Source of the DNA: Clostridiales bacterium
GTDB taxonomy: Bacteria; Bacillota; Clostridia; Peptostreptococcales; Anaerovoracaceae
NCBI GenBank assembly: GCA_012523915.1
Contig: JAAYSU010000073.1
Coordinates: 1 to 32,092, forward strand
Direction of reading: 5' to 3'
DNA: 32,092 nucleotides
Of this stretch, positions 28,310 to 32,092 are shown in pieces. Position 1 is the stretch's first letter, and each line of letters opens with the position of its first letter. The notes beneath the pieces are model-generated. The model saw only the letters and a list, made by a program, of their open reading frames with translations, ran no database searches and was not told where the DNA came from. A program made the position numbers and the translations under genes.

Positions 28310-29671
28310 ATGATTGTAAAAAACAGTAATATCTTAGTCGTTGGGCTGGGTAAATCTGGAATTGCAGCAACAGAAGCATTATTATCCCAGGGCGCTAAAG
28401 TATCAGTTTATGATAAGAAAAAATTAAACGATCTAAAGCCCAATATGGTAAATTTTTTCTTAAATAAGGATGTTAAATGTTTTTTTGGTGAAGAACCAAA
28501 AGATATGGCAATATTTGATCTTTTAGTTGTCAGTCCAGGTGTCCCGCTAGAAATAGATATTGTACAGAATGCATTAAAAGCTGGAGTTGAAGTAATCGGA
28601 GAGGTAGAACTTGCCTGGAGGATGGGCAAGGGTAATTATGTAGCGATTACAGGTACCAACGGAAAGACAACAACTACAGTATTAGCTGGCGAAATATTCA
28701 AAGCTGCGGGAAGAAAGACTGAAGTTGTTGGCAATGTAGGTGTCGCTGTAACAAAAAAAGCTATTTCCGCCACTCCTGATACTTGGATGATTACAGAAAT
28801 TAGCAGTTTCCAACTTGAGACCACAAAGACTTTCCATCCGAAGATATCTGCGATTTTAAATATAACGCCTGATCATATGGATCGTCACCAAACTTTGGAG
28901 AATTATGCTAGGGCTAAGTCTTTAATATATCAAAATCAAAATGAGACTGATTTTCTTATAATCAACTACGATGATAAAGAGAGTTATAATTTGAAGGACA
29001 GTTGTAAGGCTACAATTGTACCTTTCAGCAGGACTAATACTTTAGATTTTGGAGTGTTTGTAAAAGATGACACTATTGTTGTTAAAGACAAGGCAGGTAA
29101 AATCCATGATATCAGCAAAGTAGAGAATATAACAATTCCTGGAGGTCACAACTTAGAAAATGCTTTAGCAGCGACCGGAATAGCTTTTTTTGCCGGGATT
29201 TCTCCGGAAATAATTGAAAAAACTCTGATGAGTTTTAAAGGTGTAGAGCATAGACTTGAGCTGTGTGGAGAGGTAAACGGAGTAAGGTTTGTTAATGACT
29301 CTAAGGGGACCAATCCCGATGCTTCAATTAAAGCTATAGAAGCTATCGAAGACAAGATTGTTTTAATTGCCGGAGGGTTTGATAAGGGATCTTCGTTCGA
29401 TGAACTTATAGATATTTTTATTAAAAAGGGCAGAGCTTTAATATTATTAGGTAAGACTGCTATGAAAATTAAAGAAGCTGCTGAAAAGAAAGGATTCACC
29501 AATATTGTAATAGCCAAAAATATGGAGGAATGTGTGAGAGAAAGCATTAGAGTTGCCGAACCCGGCGATACAGTGCTTCTATCACCTGCCTGTGCAAGCT
29601 GGGATATGTACACTGATTTTGAACAAAGAGGTGAACATTTTAAGAGCTGCGTTAAAAATTTAGAGAAATAA
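28310..29671 (+). CDS. murD: UDP-N-acetylmuramoylalanine--D-glutamate ligase
   Basis: AITGTNGKTTTTVL; NDSKGTNPDA; LLSPACASWDMYTDFEQRGEHF. Confidence 0.98.
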   Translation: MIVKNSNILVVGLGKSGIAATEALLSQGAKVSVYDKKKLNDLKPNMVNFFLNKDVKCFFGEEPKDMAIFDLLVVSPGVPLEIDIVQNALKAGVEVIGEVELAWRMGKGNYVAITGTNGKTTTTVLAGEIFKAAGRKTEVVGNVGVAVTKKAISATPDTWMITEISSFQLETTKTFHPKISAILNITPDHMDRHQTLENYARAKSLIYQNQNETDFLIINYDDKESYNLKDSCKATIVPFSRTNTLDFGVFVKDDTIVVKDKAGKIHDISKVENITIPGGHNLENALAATGIAFFAGISPEIIEKTLMSFKGVEHRLELCGEVNGVRFVNDSKGTNPDASIKAIEAIEDKIVLIAGGFDKGSSFDELIDIFIKKGRALILLGKTAMKIKEAAEKKGFTNIVIAKNMEECVRESIRVAEPGDTVLLSPACASWDMYTDFEQRGEHFKSCVKNLEK

Positions 29672-29689
29672 TAAAAGTTGGAGATTTGA

Positions 29690-30805
29690 ATGGCAAGAAA
29701 AAAGAAAACCCGCATGAAGTCAGGGGACTTCCTACTAATTATTCTCGTTCTCGGATTGGTTGTATTTGGTGTTATAATGGTTTTCAGTGCAAGCTATTAC
29801 AGTTCCATTAGCGAGACCGGAGATCCATATGCTTATTTAAAAGATAATATTAAATGGGCAATACTTGGTGGCTTTGTAATGCTTGTTGCTTCACTATTGG
29901 ATTACCGTATATACAATAAGCTTGCTCCATATTTATTGTTGTTAAGCATAGTTTTATTAGTTTTGCTATTTACACCCCTAGGTGTTACTAGAAATTTTGC
30001 AACCAGATGGATTGGTGTTGGTAGCTTTACCCTGATGCCGGGAGAGATAGCAAAGATATGTGCAATATTGTTTGTGGCATGGTTCCTTTCCAAAGATCCT
30101 AAGAGGATACGTTCATTCTTTAGAGGGGTGCTGCCACTTTTAATGCTATGTGGTATATATTTCGTCCTAATTATAAAGCAGCCCAATCTTTCAACGGCAA
30201 TTACGATTTGTGCAATTATTATAGGCATGATGTTTGTTGCAGGCTTAAATATTTTCTATTTGATAGGTATAGGATTTTTAGGAGGCATGGGAATAACTGC
30301 TTTGGTCTTTATGGACGAAGACGGCTATTGGATGAAGAGAATAACGAGCTTCTTAGATCCTTTTGAAGACCCATTAGATACTGGCTGGCAAGTTATACAA
30401 TCATTGCTTGCCTTAGGATCAGGAGGATTATTTGGAGTAGGTTTAGGAAAGAGTATACAGAAAACACTCTATCTGCCTGAGCCTCAAAATGACTTTATCT
30501 TTTCAATAATAGGTGAAGAATTAGGATTTATAGGCTGTTTAGTTTTAATAATCTGCTATATTGTATTGATCTGGAGAGGATGCCATATAGCGTTAAATGC
30601 ACCCGATATGTTTGGGACGCTGATAGCAGCAGGAATAACTATTATGCTGGCCGTTCAGGTTATACTTAATATAGCTGTTGTTACATCATCGATGCCGCCA
30701 ACAGGGATAACACTACCCTTTATAAGCTATGGTGGTAATGCATTGATGTTGTTTATGGGCTCGTTCGGTATATTATTGAACATATCGCGACATTCCGCAA
30801 ATTAA
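29690..30805 (+). CDS. ftsW: SEDS-family peptidoglycan glycosyltransferase FtsW/SpoVE
   Basis: Multi-TM SEDS protein; LGVTRNFATRWIGVG; PEPQNDFIFSIIGEELGFIG; MPPTGITLPFISYGGNAL; between murD and murG. Confidence 0.93.
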   Translation: MARKKKTRMKSGDFLLIILVLGLVVFGVIMVFSASYYSSISETGDPYAYLKDNIKWAILGGFVMLVASLLDYRIYNKLAPYLLLLSIVLLVLLFTPLGVTRNFATRWIGVGSFTLMPGEIAKICAILFVAWFLSKDPKRIRSFFRGVLPLLMLCGIYFVLIIKQPNLSTAITICAIIIGMMFVAGLNIFYLIGIGFLGGMGITALVFMDEDGYWMKRITSFLDPFEDPLDTGWQVIQSLLALGSGGLFGVGLGKSIQKTLYLPEPQNDFIFSIIGEELGFIGCLVLIICYIVLIWRGCHIALNAPDMFGTLIAAGITIMLAVQVILNIAVVTSSMPPTGITLPFISYGGNALMLFMGSFGILLNISRHSAN

Positions 30806-30838
30806 CATAAGAAAATATTATGTAAACAGGAGATATGG

Positions 30839-31933
30839 ATGAGAGTTATAATATCAGGAGGAGGAACCGGAGGTCATATTTATCCGGCTATAGCAATTGC
30901 AGACAAGATTAAAAGAAAGAATCGGTCTGCTGAGATTCTGTTTGTAGGAACAAAAAGAGGAATGGAAAAAGACATTGTTCCTAAATACGGTTATGATATT
31001 CGTTTTATTTCTGCTAGTGGGTTCAACAGAAAAAAAATACATAAAAACATATTTACCATAAGGGATTTCATAAAAGGTAGCATCGAAGCAAAGAAAATTA
31101 TAGAAGAATTCAATCCTGATATTGTCATCGGCACTGGAGGTTATGTCTGCGCTCCTGTCATCAGAGAAGCTTATAAATGTGGTGTAAAAGCATTTATACA
31201 TGAGCAAAATGCTATTCCAGGAATAACCAATAAGTTTTTAGAAAAGTACGTAGAAAAAGTTTTTATTAGCTTTGAAGAGACGGCTAAATATTTTAAGGAG
31301 TCTTCAAAGCTTGTTTACAGTGGTAATCCAATTCGTAGAAGTTTTCTTTTGGCAGGCTTCAAAGATTATAGGAAGGAATTAGGATTAAGTTCTAAGGATT
31401 TTGTTGTCTTATGTTTTGGTGGAAGTTTGGGTGCCAAAAAGATTAATAGTGTAATGGAAGAGCTTATAGCATCTTTGTATAAAGCTCCGAACTTCAAACT
31501 CTATTTTGTTACAGGTAAATACTACTACAATAATATAGCCGATAATTTAGCTAAAAGAAATATTGATCTTGGTAACAATATTCATATATTTCCATATTTA
31601 GATAACATTCATGAATACTATTTTGCATCTGATTTGATTATAAGTAGGGCAGGAGCCTTAACTGTGTCGGAGATTACCGCATCTGGACGACCTTCCATTC
31701 TAATACCTTCACCTAATGTTACAGGAAATCACCAGTTTTTTAACGCAAAGGTTGTTGCAGATAAAGGAGGTGCTGTTCTAATTGAAGAGAAAAACCTCAC
31801 TCCGGAGAAACTTGAAGCGACAATATTGCGTCTAATGAATAATAGAGAGGCCTTAAATAGAATGGCTGATGCCAGCTCATCAATAGGTAAAAGCGATGGG
31901 GTTGATGTGATATACGACCATTTAGGGATATGA
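30839..31933 (+). CDS. murG: UDP-N-acetylglucosamine--N-acetylmuramyl-(pentapeptide) pyrophosphoryl-undecaprenol N-acetylglucosamine transferase
   Basis: MRVIISGGGTGGHIYPAIAIADKI; HEQNAIPGITNKFL; SRAGALTVSEI. Confidence 0.98.
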   Translation: MRVIISGGGTGGHIYPAIAIADKIKRKNRSAEILFVGTKRGMEKDIVPKYGYDIRFISASGFNRKKIHKNIFTIRDFIKGSIEAKKIIEEFNPDIVIGTGGYVCAPVIREAYKCGVKAFIHEQNAIPGITNKFLEKYVEKVFISFEETAKYFKESSKLVYSGNPIRRSFLLAGFKDYRKELGLSSKDFVVLCFGGSLGAKKINSVMEELIASLYKAPNFKLYFVTGKYYYNNIADNLAKRNIDLGNNIHIFPYLDNIHEYYFASDLIISRAGALTVSEITASGRPSILIPSPNVTGNHQFFNAKVVADKGGAVLIEEKNLTPEKLEATILRLMNNREALNRMADASSSIGKSDGVDVIYDHLGI

Positions 31934-32008
31934 AGCACGTTTTCTGCCAGGGAAGCATAATATGACTTTATAGAGGGGGAAGAAATCCCTTGGCGGAGGT
32001 GTCAATGG

Positions 32009-32092
32009 TTGGATAGTTATCACATTATTGGCAATAAATCGTTAGAAGGTGAACATCAATTAAAAGGTGCTAAGAATGCTGTACTTCCAATT
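32009..32092 (+). CDS. murA: UDP-N-acetylglucosamine 1-carboxyvinyltransferase, N-terminal fragment (truncated by the window end; TTG start)
   Basis: TTG start reads (M)DSYHIIGNKSLEGEHQLKGAKNAVLPI, matching the MurA N-terminus; RBS GGAGGT at 31995-32000. Confidence 0.85.
   Translation, partial: MDSYHIIGNKSLEGEHQLKGAKNAVLPI

Noticed and set aside
29146-29715. 189-aa minus-strand ORF opposite murD
   Set aside because: Antisense to conserved MurD C-terminal motifs; low-complexity shadow ORF.
1-32092. CRISPR arrays, tRNA/rRNA genes, transposases, phage genes
   Set aside because: Looked for direct-repeat/spacer patterns, RNA-gene motifs and mobile-element proteins; none recognised.

Overview
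The window looks like a contiguous piece of chromosome from a low-GC, probably endospore-forming Firmicute (Clostridia-like). The organism call is inference from gene content: SpoVD-type PBP with PASTA domain, MurE with a DNPR motif, and SpoVE/FtsW. From left to right it contains: (i) the 3' end of an OGG/AlkA-type DNA glycosylase, a hotdog thioesterase, an XRE-cupin regulator and an acyl-CoA synthetase; (ii) on the minus strand, a stand-alone CooS-family protein with a non-canonical active site; (iii) a tightly overlapping operon ogt - alkD-like - DUF3842 - orphan EIIC-like membrane protein, followed by a CYTH protein; (iv) the protein quality-control cluster tig-clpP-clpX-lon-engB, then a DUF1232 protein, hpt, pduL-like and deoC; (v) ychF and lgt on the minus strand; (vi) a Cys/Asp/His/Arg-rich hypothetical protein on the minus strand; (vii) the dcw cluster mraZ-rsmH-ftsL-spoVD-murE-murF-mraY-murD-ftsW/spoVE-murG-murA (truncated). 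Most of the window is ordinary housekeeping sequence. The strongest unusual signal is the CooS homologue. By eye alignment, a canonical C-cluster cysteine is replaced by Glu, which resembles hybrid-cluster protein ligation, and the D-cluster motif is CX2C. It has no cooC, cooF or acs neighbours in the window. Secondary signals are a textbook MraZ-box promoter, a perfect palindrome in the cooS/ogt divergent promoter, duplicated ATCCGGAT palindromes before spoVD, and the Cys-rich hypothetical protein. No tRNA, rRNA, CRISPR array or mobile element was recognised. All family calls come from reading motifs by eye; no database search was run.
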